Of a stretch of 64,000 bases of DNA, positions 38,683 through 48,104 are shown piece after piece. The notes under the pieces were generated by a model. That model saw only the letters and a list, made by a program, of their open reading frames with translations. It was not told where the DNA came from and made no database searches. Origin of the DNA: Psychromonas algicola (lineage in GTDB: Bacteria > Pseudomonadota > Gammaproteobacteria > Enterobacterales > Psychromonadaceae); NCBI RefSeq assembly GCF_004378355.1, contig NZ_SNUB01000011.1:34025-98024 (forward strand), in the 5' to 3' direction. A program made the translations under genes and the position numbers. Within the stretch, counting starts at the first letter, position 1. The number at the start of each line of letters is the position of its first letter.

Positions 38683-39536
38683 GCAATACCTCTTATGTTC
38701 TTGAAAATTGAATCAAAATTATCTACGCTCCAATCCATGAATGGTTTTGGATCTAATGATCGTCCTACAAACCTTACTTCATAATGAAGATGTGGCCCAG
38801 AAGATAATCCAGTGTTTCCTGAATAGCCGATTAAATCGCCTTTTTTAACAAAATCACCTCTTTTCACAGCAAACTTACTTAAGTGCGAGTATGAGCTTGA
38901 AAATCCGTAAGTATGAAGTATACGAATAAAGTTACCTGAACCTTTATTACTTGCTCTTGTTACTTCAATTGCTCCATCAGCTGGAGCGTAAATCGGTGTG
39001 CCTCTATTGACGGCAAAATCTTGTCCACGGTGAGTTTTTACTTTACCCGTAATTGGGTGAACTCGTTTTCCGTAACCTGAAGATATTCTCGCATTTTTTA
39101 CAGGTGCGCCATTTGGAATTTGCGTTAACATTGCAACTCGCATTGATGAATTGATTGCAGCTGTATCTAAACGAGATTCAAGTGCTTCATCTTCCTGCGT
39201 ATCCATTCCTAGTACTTTTTCTAAATCATCTAGGCGGTCAGATACTAACAACATGCGTTCTTCACGTTCTGCTAAATCACGCTCTAAGTTTCCTTTTAAG
39301 GCAACTAGAGAAGTGATTTCTTTACTTAAAGTCGATGATCTATTTTCTAATTCTTGCACTTTAAGTTTTGAAAATTCTGCTTCGTTTACAAGGTAATAAA
39401 TTATTCCGCCAGTGACTAGAACGCCAACAAAAATAGCGTAACTAACAACTCTGAATGTATGACGGGTTTTCTTTCCAAAACTAAAATGTTTTGTACCATG
39501 AATGGAAGAAATTGAGACTGTTATTTTATCTTTCAT
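38586..39536 (-). CDS. M23-family (LytM) peptidase with membrane anchor and coiled coil
   Basis: 316 residues. An N-terminal membrane helix (about 27-50) is followed by a coiled coil (about 52-108; LKVQELENRSSTLSKEI and onwards) and an M23 domain (about 150-265) with zinc-ligand motifs HRGQDFAV and GPHLHYEV, so it is probably an active peptidoglycan endopeptidase in the periplasm. The C-terminal 40 residues lie over the start of the bactofilin gene. Catalytic ligands are intact. Confidence 0.92.
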   Translation of the reverse strand: MKDKITVSISSIHGTKHFSFGKKTRHTFRVVSYAIFVGVLVTGGIIYYLVNEAEFSKLKVQELENRSSTLSKEITSLVALKGNLERDLAEREERMLLVSDRLDDLEKVLGMDTQEDEALESRLDTAAINSSMRVAMLTQIPNGAPVKNARISSGYGKRVHPITGKVKTHRGQDFAVNRGTPIYAPADGAIEVTRASNKGSGNFIRILHTYGFSSSYSHLSKFAVKRGDFVKKGDLIGYSGNTGLSSGPHLHYEVRFVGRSLDPKPFMDWSVDNFDSIFKNIRGIAWESLVEKIELRVSRQLQLSSQKAAPLSEKSK

Positions 39537-39539
39537 CGC

Positions 39540-39993
39540 GAGATTCTATTACCCAAACCATAATTTAATACTTAGATAGGCTGCATTCTATCTATTTTTT
39601 TATGATTTTGTACGATTATTCATTAATTTTTATCACTTAAATTAGGTTTTTAAAGGTTTTGTTAATACTTATTCTTTTAAATTCAATATGTTACCCTTTA
39701 ATATAATAGTTTATTATATTAATCAGGTATTCGTATCTTTTTAGTATGTTTTATAGAGAAATAAATTAGAGGTTGTTTTTTAACCAATTGGAATATAAGC
39801 ATTAAATCACTCAAAGCGATTGCTCACTTTATATCAAGTTCGTTTTTATTAGCATGCTGAAAGCTGAGACGTTTATGAATTAATCTTGCTGTTTGTGGCT
39901 GAATTACACGCTTTCGTTTGCCTATACAAAAAGAATCTATCACAATGTCATTCAATCAAAGCAAACAACTATAAAACGGATAATATAGAGACA
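39540..39993. other. Divergent intergenic region between the M23 peptidase and thiB
   Basis: About 450 bases that should hold both promoters. A GCTGAGA motif lies at 39863-39869, but the rest of the TPP-riboswitch consensus is not found. No gene seen. Confidence 0.5.
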
Positions 39994-41001
39994 ATGAAAT
40001 TAACAACATTAATCACCTTCAGCGCCTTACTTTCAGCATCAATGTCGGCACCAGTTTTAGCCATCACTCCCGCAAAAGAAAAATTAACTATATACACCTA
40101 TAGTTCGTTTGCTTCAGATTGGGGCCCAGGACCTAAAATTGAAACGGCATTTGAAGCGTCTTGTAATTGTGATCTTGAGTTTGTGGCATTGGATGATGGC
40201 GTATCTGTACTTAATCGTTTACGTCTTGAAGGAAAAAATAGCCAAGCTGATATTTTATTAGGTCTAGATAACAATCTTATTACTACTGCTAAGAAAACGG
40301 GATTGTTAGCTGAACACAATATCGACTTAAGTGCGATTAATTTGCCTAACGGTTGGAATGACCAAACTTTTGTTCCTTTTGATTATGGTTACTTTGCATT
40401 TGTATATAACAGTGAAAAATTAAAGAACCCACCAAAAAGCTTAAAAGAACTCGTAGCGCGTAAAGACCTGAGCGTTATTTATCAAGATCCTCGCACTTCA
40501 ACTCCGGGCTTAGGCTTAATGTTGTGGATGAAATCTGTTTACGGTGATAAAGCAAGTGAAGCTTGGAAACAATTAGCTGACAAAACCGTGACTGTAACAA
40601 AAGGTTGGTCTGAAGCTTATAGCATGTTCTTGAAAGGTGAGTCGGACATGGTACTTTCTTACTCAACTTCTCCTGCTTATCACATTATCGCTGAAGGCAA
40701 AACGCAGTATGTGGCGGCTAACTTTAGCGAAGGTCATTACACACAAACAGAAGTGGCTGCGATTGTTAAAAATACTAAACATAAAAAACTTGCTACCGAG
40801 TTTATGAACTTTATGTTGAGTGATGAGTTTCAATCTAAAATCGCAACTGGCAACTGGATGTATCCTGTTACGGACGTCGCGCTGCCTGCAGAGTTTAAGC
40901 AATTAAGTTTACCTGTTAAGTCACTTTCATTCTCAAGTGAAGAAGTGGCTGAAAAAAGCAGAACTTGGTTAAATGAGTGGTTAACTGCGCTAATTGATTA
41001 A
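39994..41001 (+). CDS. thiB: Thiamine ABC transporter, substrate-binding protein ThiB
   Basis: Periplasmic binding protein for thiamine, thiamine phosphate and TPP. Start at the ATG beginning MKLTTLITF, which opens a good signal peptide (cleavage near PVLA); a 36-codon longer frame from 39886 has none. About 335 residues with the ThiB landmarks LTIYTYSSFASDWGPGP, FVPFDYGYFAFVY and DPRTSTPGLGLMLWM. First gene of thiBPQ. Confidence 0.93.
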   Translation: MKLTTLITFSALLSASMSAPVLAITPAKEKLTIYTYSSFASDWGPGPKIETAFEASCNCDLEFVALDDGVSVLNRLRLEGKNSQADILLGLDNNLITTAKKTGLLAEHNIDLSAINLPNGWNDQTFVPFDYGYFAFVYNSEKLKNPPKSLKELVARKDLSVIYQDPRTSTPGLGLMLWMKSVYGDKASEAWKQLADKTVTVTKGWSEAYSMFLKGESDMVLSYSTSPAYHIIAEGKTQYVAANFSEGHYTQTEVAAIVKNTKHKKLATEFMNFMLSDEFQSKIATGNWMYPVTDVALPAEFKQLSLPVKSLSFSSEEVAEKSRTWLNEWLTALID

Positions 41002-41086
41002 TCATTTACATGATATTAAATGTTAAACATTTAAGGTTAAGCGGCTGGTTATCAAACAGTTTTGATAAAGTAAGCCAATTAACCTT

Positions 41087-42700
41087 ATGAATAAACAAAT
41101 TAAATCGGTTCAAATTCCCGGTCTAATACTGTCCATCAGCATTTTTAGTTTTGTGTTGATGGCAGTCGCTACCTTATTAACCTATTCTTCTGAATTAAGT
41201 TTTACTGCGATTTGGTCAGATCCCTACTATCGTCACATTACTCGTTTTAGTTTTTACCAAGCACTGCTTTCTACGTTATTAAGTGTTTTATTGGCGATAC
41301 CTGTTAGTCATGCTCTTTTCCGATGTCACTTCTTTGGTAAAACACTGCTTTTAAAACTTTTTGCCACCACCTTGGTGTTACCTGTCTTAGTCGCTGTTTT
41401 TGGGCTACTCGCCATTTATGGAAATAGTGGGCTGCTGGCGGAAACGTTTGCTTATTTTGATCTGCCTTTACCGTTTTCTATTTTTGGTTTAAACGGTATT
41501 TTGTTAGCACATGTATTTTTTAACCTTCCCTTTGCTTGTCGTTTATTTTTACAAGCCTTAAATTCTATTCCTGAGAAACAACATCAGATTGCGGCTCATT
41601 TAGGTTTAAAACATTGGAATAAATTTCGCTTTCTTGAATGGCCACATATTTTAGGTCAGTTGCCGCATATCGCAGGGCTTATTTTTATGCTTTGTTTTAC
41701 AAGCTTTGCCACGGTAATGGCGTTAGGCGGTGGACCTAAATCCACCACGATAGAGCTAGCCATTTATCAGGCGATTAAATTTAACTTTGATTTACAGACT
41801 GGAGCTTTGTTAGCGTTGTGGCAAATTATCCTGTGTGCTTTATTAGCTGTATTTATTCAAAAAATATCCAGCACTAATTTATTAAATACAAACTACAAAG
41901 GCACTGAAAATACCTTTGCTCATCGTTCATTCTTGTCGACATGTTGGGATGTGAGTTGGATTAGTTTGATTATCTTATTTGTTGTGCCTCCTTTATTGAT
42001 GGTGGTTTTGTCGGGTTTAAATGCTCAATTCTTTACTGTATTAACCGATATTAAGTTTTGGGCTGCTTTAAAAAACTCGCTAATCATTGGATCTTCTGCC
42101 GCGTTTATTGCCGTTAGCTTTGCTTTCTTGATCCTACTTGCGAGCCGACAATGGCGGTTGGTTGGGTTAAATGGTCGAGCGGATAAAATTGAAATGTTAG
42201 CCACTATCATATTGGTGACGCCGGGATTAGTTGTTAGTACCGGATTATTTTTATTACTGCGTGAAATGGGGCATATTCAATCTCTCGCCTTATATATTGT
42301 GATCGCAGTGAACGCCTTAATGTCATTGCCTTTTGTATTAAAAAGCTTAGCGCAACCCATGTTACATAATGCGCAGAAGTATGAATTATTATGTGCAAGT
42401 TTAGGTATTTCCTCGTGGAATCGTTTTTATTGGATTGAATGGAAGGCGTTAAAATCACCTATATTATATTCACTGTGCTTAAGCTTTGTGCTTTCCATTG
42501 GTGATTTAAGTGCGATAGCGTTATTTGGTAGCCAGTCCTTTAGCACGTTACCTTTATATCTATTCCAATTGTTGGGCAGCTATCAAATGCAATCTGCAGC
42601 CGTTGTTGCATTGGTTTTATTGGTGTTGAGTGTAGGGACTTTCATTGTGATTGAAAAATTATTCCAACTCGAATTAAAGAAAAGAGTGATTAATGATTAA
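41087..42700 (+). CDS. thiP: Thiamine ABC transporter permease ThiP
   Basis: Inner-membrane permease of fused double-length type: two sets of about six membrane helices in 537 residues, each with a cytoplasmic EAA-type loop (HQIAAHLGLKHWNKFRFLEWP near 170, YELLCASLGISSWNRFYWIEWK near 445). It overlaps thiQ by eight bases and follows thiB by 85 bases. Confidence 0.93.
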   Translation: MNKQIKSVQIPGLILSISIFSFVLMAVATLLTYSSELSFTAIWSDPYYRHITRFSFYQALLSTLLSVLLAIPVSHALFRCHFFGKTLLLKLFATTLVLPVLVAVFGLLAIYGNSGLLAETFAYFDLPLPFSIFGLNGILLAHVFFNLPFACRLFLQALNSIPEKQHQIAAHLGLKHWNKFRFLEWPHILGQLPHIAGLIFMLCFTSFATVMALGGGPKSTTIELAIYQAIKFNFDLQTGALLALWQIILCALLAVFIQKISSTNLLNTNYKGTENTFAHRSFLSTCWDVSWISLIILFVVPPLLMVVLSGLNAQFFTVLTDIKFWAALKNSLIIGSSAAFIAVSFAFLILLASRQWRLVGLNGRADKIEMLATIILVTPGLVVSTGLFLLLREMGHIQSLALYIVIAVNALMSLPFVLKSLAQPMLHNAQKYELLCASLGISSWNRFYWIEWKALKSPILYSLCLSFVLSIGDLSAIALFGSQSFSTLPLYLFQLLGSYQMQSAAVVALVLLVLSVGTFIVIEKLFQLELKKRVIND

Positions 42701-43412
42701 ATTCTCAGACGTAAATTACCATTACAAAGAGCAAAGCTTTCACTTTGATTTAACCATTGAAGCGGGCAGTGTGCTTGCTATTTTGGGGCCTAGTGGCGCA
42801 GGTAAAAGTACATTATTAAACTTGTTAGCTGGATTTATTGAACCTTCTCAAGGGGATATCGCTATTAATGGTTTATCCATTTTGAAGCAGTCGCCAGCAC
42901 AACGACCTTTATCGATTTTGTTTCAAGATAATAACCTTTTTTCACATTTAACGGCTTATCAAAATATTGCATTAGGGGTACATCCCGGCATGAAATTGAA
43001 CGAGCAACAAAAACAGCGCCTACAAACCGTGAGTGAGCAGGTTGAAGTTGAAGCGTTATTACCTCGTTTGCCAGATAAACTCTCTGGAGGCCAGCAACAA
43101 CGTGTCGCTTTAGCGCGTTGCTTTGTACAAAATAAACCCATTTTGCTCTTAGATGAGCCGTTTTCTGCGCTTGATCCTGTATTAAGAGTAAATATGTTAG
43201 AGCGCGTTAAATCATTAGCTAAACGAGAAAATGTCACTGTCTTAATGGTGACGCATGATGTGTCTGATGCATTGGCTGTTGCGTCTGATTTTATATTTAT
43301 TGACCAAGGTAACGCCTTGACTGTCGAGCCAATTAAACATCTTACTCGTGAACATTCTAATCAGCATCTTGTGAATTTTTTAAGTGCAGAAGTAGGGAAG
43401 GACGAATCATAA
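42693..43412 (+). CDS. thiQ: Thiamine ABC transporter ATPase ThiQ
   Basis: ATP-hydrolysing subunit that drives ThiBP uptake. 239 residues with Walker A GPSGAGKST, Q-loop FQDNNLF, signature LSGGQQQR and Walker B LLLDEPF, then MVTHDVSDAL. Completes the thiBPQ operon. No terminator of good quality was seen before the next gene. Confidence 0.95.
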   Translation: MIKFSDVNYHYKEQSFHFDLTIEAGSVLAILGPSGAGKSTLLNLLAGFIEPSQGDIAINGLSILKQSPAQRPLSILFQDNNLFSHLTAYQNIALGVHPGMKLNEQQKQRLQTVSEQVEVEALLPRLPDKLSGGQQQRVALARCFVQNKPILLLDEPFSALDPVLRVNMLERVKSLAKRENVTVLMVTHDVSDALAVASDFIFIDQGNALTVEPIKHLTREHSNQHLVNFLSAEVGKDES

Positions 43413-43542
43413 ACTAAAGATTCTTTTTATGAGTTTATTTATGAATTAGTTTTAGGATTAAAGCGGTCATTAATAACAATGAAATACTCTTAGCGTATTT
43501 TAATATTTCACATTAATAACATTTTAGTAAGGGATTAATAAA

Positions 43543-44766
43543 ATGAAAAAAATCATCTTAACGGTTATCACTACGACACTTGGTTTTTCTATGCTGTCAG
43601 GCTGTTCGGCAAACGAGGCTGCATCGGCATCTGTGGGTGTTCGTCCTGCTTTCTTAGTTGATCAAATGCAACAAAGTCCTTTAAAAGAAAAATTAGCGCA
43701 ATGTAGTGAAGGCCCATTCGTAAGAACGGACTTTTCAATTGGCCACCGTGGTGCCGCTATGCAATTTCCAGAACATACTAAAGAATCATATCTTGCTGCG
43801 ATTCGAAGTGGTGCTGGTATTGTAGAGTGTGATGTAACTTTCACTAAAGATAAGCAATTAGTGTGTCGCCATTCACAAAGCGACCTTCATACCACAACCG
43901 ATGTACTTGCTCACCCTGAGTTAGCGAAAAAATGTACCGTCCCTTTTACACCTGCTAATCCTCTCACCGGAGAGAAGGCAAAAGCGGAATGTCGAACAAG
44001 CGATTTTACCTTAGCAGAATTCAAAACGTTAAAAGGTAAAATGGACGGCGCGAATACAATGGCAACAAGTGTCGAAGAATATATGCAAGGCACACCTAAA
44101 TGGCGTACAGATTTATACGCAACCAATGGTACATTAATGACACATGCAGAAAGCGCGGCTTTATTTAAAGCGCATGGTGTTAAAGCCACGCCGGAATTAA
44201 AGTCTGCCGTTGTTGAAATGCCATTTAATGGTTTTACACAAACCATGTATGCAGACAAATTAGTGAATGAATTAAAAGCCGCTGGTTTTAGCGCTGCAGA
44301 GACTTACCTACAATCCTTCGATCTGAATGACATTAAACATTGGGTTAAAAACAATCCTGAGTTTGCTCAACAAGCTGTGTTTTTAGATGACAGAGTCTTT
44401 ACAGATAAAAACTTCAAAGCCTCATTAGCGAATATGCAGGAGCTTGCTGACTCGGGCGTTAAGATTATTGCACCGCCTATTTATGCTTTATTAGCATTAA
44501 ATGAAAACGGTGACATAGTTCCTTCAGACTACGCTAAATATGCAAAACAAGCTGGACTCGATATGATTGCTTGGTCACTTGAGCGTTCTGGCCCATTACA
44601 AGGTGGCGGCGGTTGGTACTACCAAACTATTAATGAAGCGATTAAAGATGACGGTGCAACTATGGTGATTCTAGATGTGTTAGCAAAACAAGTGGGCGTG
44701 ATTGGCGTATTCAGTGATTGGCCTGCGACGGTAACTTATTATGCAAATTGCATGGATTTAAAATAA
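43543..44766 (+). CDS. Glycerophosphodiester phosphodiesterase lipoprotein (GlpQ-like)
   Basis: 407 residues. N-terminal lipobox LSGC (Cys21) anchors it in a membrane facing the periplasm. The GDPD domain starts with [19 protein letters not shown], the catalytic His and metal-binding Glu, then [10 protein letters not shown] and [12 protein letters not shown]; a C-terminal [11 protein letters not shown] is also typical. Insertions around residues 135-200 are longer than in GlpQ. It would release glycerol-3-phosphate and an alcohol from phospholipid head groups. No glpT neighbour. Confidence 0.9.
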   Translation: MKKIILTVITTTLGFSMLSGCSANEAASASVGVRPAFLVDQMQQSPLKEKLAQCSEGPFVRTDFSIGHRGAAMQFPEHTKESYLAAIRSGAGIVECDVTFTKDKQLVCRHSQSDLHTTTDVLAHPELAKKCTVPFTPANPLTGEKAKAECRTSDFTLAEFKTLKGKMDGANTMATSVEEYMQGTPKWRTDLYATNGTLMTHAESAALFKAHGVKATPELKSAVVEMPFNGFTQTMYADKLVNELKAAGFSAAETYLQSFDLNDIKHWVKNNPEFAQQAVFLDDRVFTDKNFKASLANMQELADSGVKIIAPPIYALLALNENGDIVPSDYAKYAKQAGLDMIAWSLERSGPLQGGGGWYYQTINEAIKDDGATMVILDVLAKQVGVIGVFSDWPATVTYYANCMDLK

Positions 44767-44782
44767 AAAACCTTAACTTTAA

Positions 44783-44819
44783 TCTGCCAGTTTAAGCTTC
44801 ACTTAAGCTGGTAGATTAT
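44783..44819 (+). terminator. Terminator after the GDPD gene
   Basis: The stem AATCTGCCAG.TTAAGC pairs with TTAAGCTGG.AGATT, with a T-rich stretch after it. Confidence 0.75.
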
Positions 44820-44894
44820 TTTCTGTTCCTCTTTTTATTTTCTAATAATCTCTCTACACTGGCAAAACATCATCAATTTAGTAGAGGAAGCACG

Positions 44895-45359
44895 ATGCAA
44901 TTAACTGAACCATTAGAATGTCATGTGATAGAAATGATGGGCTGGTTTGCTAATGAAGATGAACTTAAACAATGGGCTGGCCCTGGTTTTAGGTATCCAT
45001 TCGATCTTTCTTCTTTCACTGAAGATCTAAAAATTACGCCAACCAATGCATTTTCTCTTGTTTCTGATAAGGGCGAATTATTAGGTTTTGGACAATATTA
45101 TCAACGTTTAGATAAATGCCATTTAGGGCGCTTAGTGGTGAATCCTAAGTTTCGTGGCAAGGGGATTATTGCTGAGTTAATCAAACTCATTAGCGTGCAA
45201 GGGACAAAAGCATTAAACGTAACAGCTTGTTCTTTATTTGTGTTATCGCATAATAAAAGTGCAGTGAAAGCTTATCAAAAGGTTGGATTTGTATTGGCAG
45301 ATTATCCCGATGAAATTCCACTCGCTGATTGTTTGTATATGGTCAAAACGACTATTTAG
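44895..45359 (+). CDS. GNAT-family N-acetyltransferase
   Basis: 154 residues. LGRLVVNPKFRGKGIIAELIK is the acetyl-CoA loop (about 76-96) and NKSAVKAYQKVGFV follows. Substrate unknown. AGAGGAAG lies before the ATG. Starts a cluster with a second acetyltransferase and a pentapeptide-repeat protein. Confidence 0.85.
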   Translation: MQLTEPLECHVIEMMGWFANEDELKQWAGPGFRYPFDLSSFTEDLKITPTNAFSLVSDKGELLGFGQYYQRLDKCHLGRLVVNPKFRGKGIIAELIKLISVQGTKALNVTACSLFVLSHNKSAVKAYQKVGFVLADYPDEIPLADCLYMVKTTI

Positions 45360-45395
45360 TTGACTGATAGACTTTAAATTTGCTGAGAAACTTCA

Positions 45396-45863
45396 ATGAA
45401 AATAATTGAATACAAAGCTGAATACAGCAAAGAGATTGCGGATCTTTTTACTGAAGCGGTGCATAATATTGACGATGCTATTTATAACAAAGCACAGAAA
45501 GAAGCTTGGGCTAATAAAGTCATTGATTATAAAAAGTGGGAAGATCGCTTAGCACGTACAAAACCATTTCTATTGCTTATTAATAACCAAGTGGCAGGTT
45601 TTATTGAACTGGAAGCGGACGGTCATATTGATTGCACTTATGTCCATCCAAACTATCAACGACAAGGTGTCGCGTCGAGTTTACTCAAATATGTTATTGA
45701 TGTTGCTGAAAAGACTGCTTTAACAACGCTCACTGTGGATGCGTCTATGGTTGCAAAACCTTTTTTTGAAAGCGTTGGTTTTAAAGTGAAAAATGAAAAT
45801 AAAGTGATGAGAAATGGCGTAGTATTAATTAACTATTTAATGACCAAGAAAGTTAACGATTAG
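45396..45863 (+). CDS. GNAT-family N-acetyltransferase
   Basis: 155 residues. IDCTYVHPNYQRQGVASSLL is the acetyl-CoA loop (about 75-94); the layout MKIIEYKAEYSKEIADLFTEAVHNID at the start matches the family of small acetyltransferases related to YafP-type enzymes. It follows the first acetyltransferase by 36 bases and is not closely similar to it. Substrate unknown. Confidence 0.85.
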   Translation: MKIIEYKAEYSKEIADLFTEAVHNIDDAIYNKAQKEAWANKVIDYKKWEDRLARTKPFLLLINNQVAGFIELEADGHIDCTYVHPNYQRQGVASSLLKYVIDVAEKTALTTLTVDASMVAKPFFESVGFKVKNENKVMRNGVVLINYLMTKKVND

Positions 45864-45899
45864 CTTTTTGAATTGCTAGTTTTAAATAAGAGATTAAAA

Positions 45900-46520
45900 A
45901 TGCCAGCCAATAAAATAGAAAGTAACGAAGAATATTTTCAACAAGCTTTTAATAAACACATTTTTTTACAGGAAGCAGGGCAAGCTTTAACCATTTCTGA
46001 TACTGAATTTGAAGACTGTGAATTTAATGATTGTGACTTTTCTGCAGCTATTTTTACGCGTTGTAAATTTGTTAATTGCGCCTTTAATCGTTGTAACTTG
46101 AGTTTAATGAAAGTGCCTTATAGTCAGTTCTTTGAAGTTAACTTTGTGGATAGCAAGCTGGTGGGAATTGATTGGACGCGAGCAACGTGGCCATCATTTA
46201 ATCTTTGTTCAGAATTAACCTTTACTCGCTGTATTTTAAACGATGCTTCATTTTTTGGTCTGTCATTGAACGAATTGAAACTAGAAGAATGTAAGTTATA
46301 TGAAGTTGATTTTAGAGAGGGAGATTTTTCTAACTCTGTGATGACCTATTGCGATTTCACTAATAGCTTATTTATGCGTACCAATCTAAAGAATGTTGAT
46401 TTCACTGAATCAGAAAACTTTAATATCGATATATTACAAAACACAGTCACAAAAGCTAAATTCTCACGTTTTGCTGCGTTAGCTTTGTTAGAAGAATTAG
46501 ATATTGAGCTGGTGGATTAG
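45900..46520 (+). CDS. Pentapeptide-repeat protein (Qnr-like fold)
   Basis: 206 residues, beginning MPANKIES by choice of the ATG after AAGAGAT; a longer frame from 45873 lacks support. Tandem pentapeptides of the A(D/N)LXX kind (FEDCEFNDCDFSAAIF, RCKFVNCAFNRCNLS, CKLYEVDFREGDFSNS) form a right-handed quadrilateral beta-helix. The overall plan, including the break near WTRATWPSF and the tail, resembles the Qnr family that protects gyrase from quinolones, but resistance activity cannot be concluded. Confidence 0.85.
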   Translation: MPANKIESNEEYFQQAFNKHIFLQEAGQALTISDTEFEDCEFNDCDFSAAIFTRCKFVNCAFNRCNLSLMKVPYSQFFEVNFVDSKLVGIDWTRATWPSFNLCSELTFTRCILNDASFFGLSLNELKLEECKLYEVDFREGDFSNSVMTYCDFTNSLFMRTNLKNVDFTESENFNIDILQNTVTKAKFSRFAALALLEELDIELVD

Positions 46521-46549
46521 ATTTTTAAAGTCAAAGGTGAGAAAGGTAT

Positions 46550-46592
46550 AAAAAAGGCAAAGCGTGAATAATCAGTCTTTGCCTTTCATTTT
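46550..46592. terminator. Bidirectional terminator between the pentapeptide gene and rhlE
   Basis: AAAAAGGCAAAG and CTTTGCCTTT pair around a 14-base loop between convergent genes, with A and T tracts on either side. Confidence 0.8.
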
Positions 46593-46612
46593 TAGGGGTA
46601 AATAAATAACAA

Positions 46613-47824
46613 TTAACGTTTATTCGATTGCCGACGACGACCTTTCTGCGCTTTTTTAGGCGCATGTGCAGCGTTTGAATCTGGCACCACTAATTTAGCT
46701 TCAAAACCTTCAATAACTTCACGCTCAATGAAATAACCTAGGTGACGTTCAATCGCCACTAGGTTTCTGAAATCGTCACGTGAAACTAATGAAATGGCTT
46801 CGCCTTCTGCACCCGCACGACCAGTACGACCAATACGATGTACATAATCTTCAGCTTCATCAGGTAAGTCATAGTTTACAACTCTGTCCAAATCATCAAT
46901 ATCAATGCCCCGAGCAGCAATGCCTGTTGCGACTAAGAATTTGATTTTACCGTCTTTAAAATCGGCAAGTAGTTGCTCACGCACGGCTTGGCTACGGCCA
47001 CTATGGAAAGATTCTGCAGCGATTTCTCGTTTTTCTAATTGGCTTACTAATTTAGCTGCACCACGTTTTGTCTCGATGAAGATCAGCGCTTGTTGCCATT
47101 TATTATCATGAATAAGGTGGCTTAATAATGCAGATTTAAACTCTTTATCTACCGTGATCAAACGTTGTGCAATCTTAGGAACGGTTACATTTTCTGGTGC
47201 GATTGAAATTTCTCGCGCATCGGTCACGGCTGTTCTTGCTAAGAAACGAACTTGCTTAGATAAGGTTGCAGAAAATAATAAGTTTTGACGTTCTTCAGGT
47301 AGCTTTTCAACGATTTTATTAATATCTGCAATAAAGCCCATATCTAACATACGGTCGGCTTCATCAATCACTAGAATACTTGTTTCGTCAAAATGAATCG
47401 CACGACGCGTGTACATATCTAATAAACGGCCCGGCGTTGCCACTAGAATATCCACACCATCAATTAAGCTTTGTTTTTGTGGCTCAATATCCACACCGCC
47501 ATACATTGCCATTGAAGTGAGATTAAGATGCTTTGCGTAAAGTTGTATATTTGCTTCCACTTGGATAGCAAGCTCGCGTGTTGGGGTTAAAATCATTGCG
47601 TGAACACGCTTTGGGCGAACTATAGGTGCATCAATTAATTTTTGTAGGATCGGTAAAACAAAACTGGCTGTTTTCCCTGTACCTGTTTGTGCGGCTGCAA
47701 TTAAATTTTTACCCGCTAATACAACTGGAATTGCTTTTTCTTGAATTGGTGTTGGTGCTTTGTAACCTTGTTCTGTAACGGCTTGTACAATAGCGTCGCT
47801 TAATCCAAGTGCTGAAAATGACAT
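46613..47824 (-). CDS. rhlE: ATP-dependent RNA helicase RhlE
   Basis: DEAD-box helicase linked to ribosome assembly and RNA turnover. Start at MSFSALGLSDAIV, the usual RhlE start; a frame nine codons longer is possible. The 403 residues have the Q motif, Walker A AAQTGTGKTA, LVIDEADRMLDMGF, SAT (LLFSATLS) and HRIGRTGRAG, ending in a short basic tail rather than the long RhlE extension of some relatives. Confidence 0.92.
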   Translation of the reverse strand: MSFSALGLSDAIVQAVTEQGYKAPTPIQEKAIPVVLAGKNLIAAAQTGTGKTASFVLPILQKLIDAPIVRPKRVHAMILTPTRELAIQVEANIQLYAKHLNLTSMAMYGGVDIEPQKQSLIDGVDILVATPGRLLDMYTRRAIHFDETSILVIDEADRMLDMGFIADINKIVEKLPEERQNLLFSATLSKQVRFLARTAVTDAREISIAPENVTVPKIAQRLITVDKEFKSALLSHLIHDNKWQQALIFIETKRGAAKLVSQLEKREIAAESFHSGRSQAVREQLLADFKDGKIKFLVATGIAARGIDIDDLDRVVNYDLPDEAEDYVHRIGRTGRAGAEGEAISLVSRDDFRNLVAIERHLGYFIEREVIEGFEAKLVVPDSNAAHAPKKAQKGRRRQSNKR

Positions 47825-48051
47825 AGTTTTATCTCTACTTATTAATACCAATTACTTAAATATTTCAAATGCTTAATGTAATTGCTAGGAAGTTAAAATT
47901 GTGTAAAACGGCCACATTTTTACATAAGCAAAGTGTAAGGCGTATTTCATTTTAGTGACATTGCTTAATGAAGGTCATCAATGAAAGGCATTACAGAAAT
48001 GGAAAAGTGACAGGTTTTATCAGTGTTTCTGTTGTTAAAAATGATTGTTAC

Positions 48052-48094
48052 ATCACCCCAAACCCATTTCAAATAAAATGGATTTGAGGTGTTT
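48052..48094 (-). terminator. Probable terminator after ybiT
   Basis: CACCCCAAA.CCATTT pairs with AAATGG.TTTGAGGTG just past the ybiT stop; the T tract on the minus strand is weak. Confidence 0.5.
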
Positions 48095-48104
48095 ATTCGC
48101 GCGA

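Noticed and set aside
39863..39869. GCTGAGA motif as evidence of a TPP riboswitch before thiB
   Set aside because: The partner CTGA and GGATAATxCCAG segments are not found nearby in the right order.
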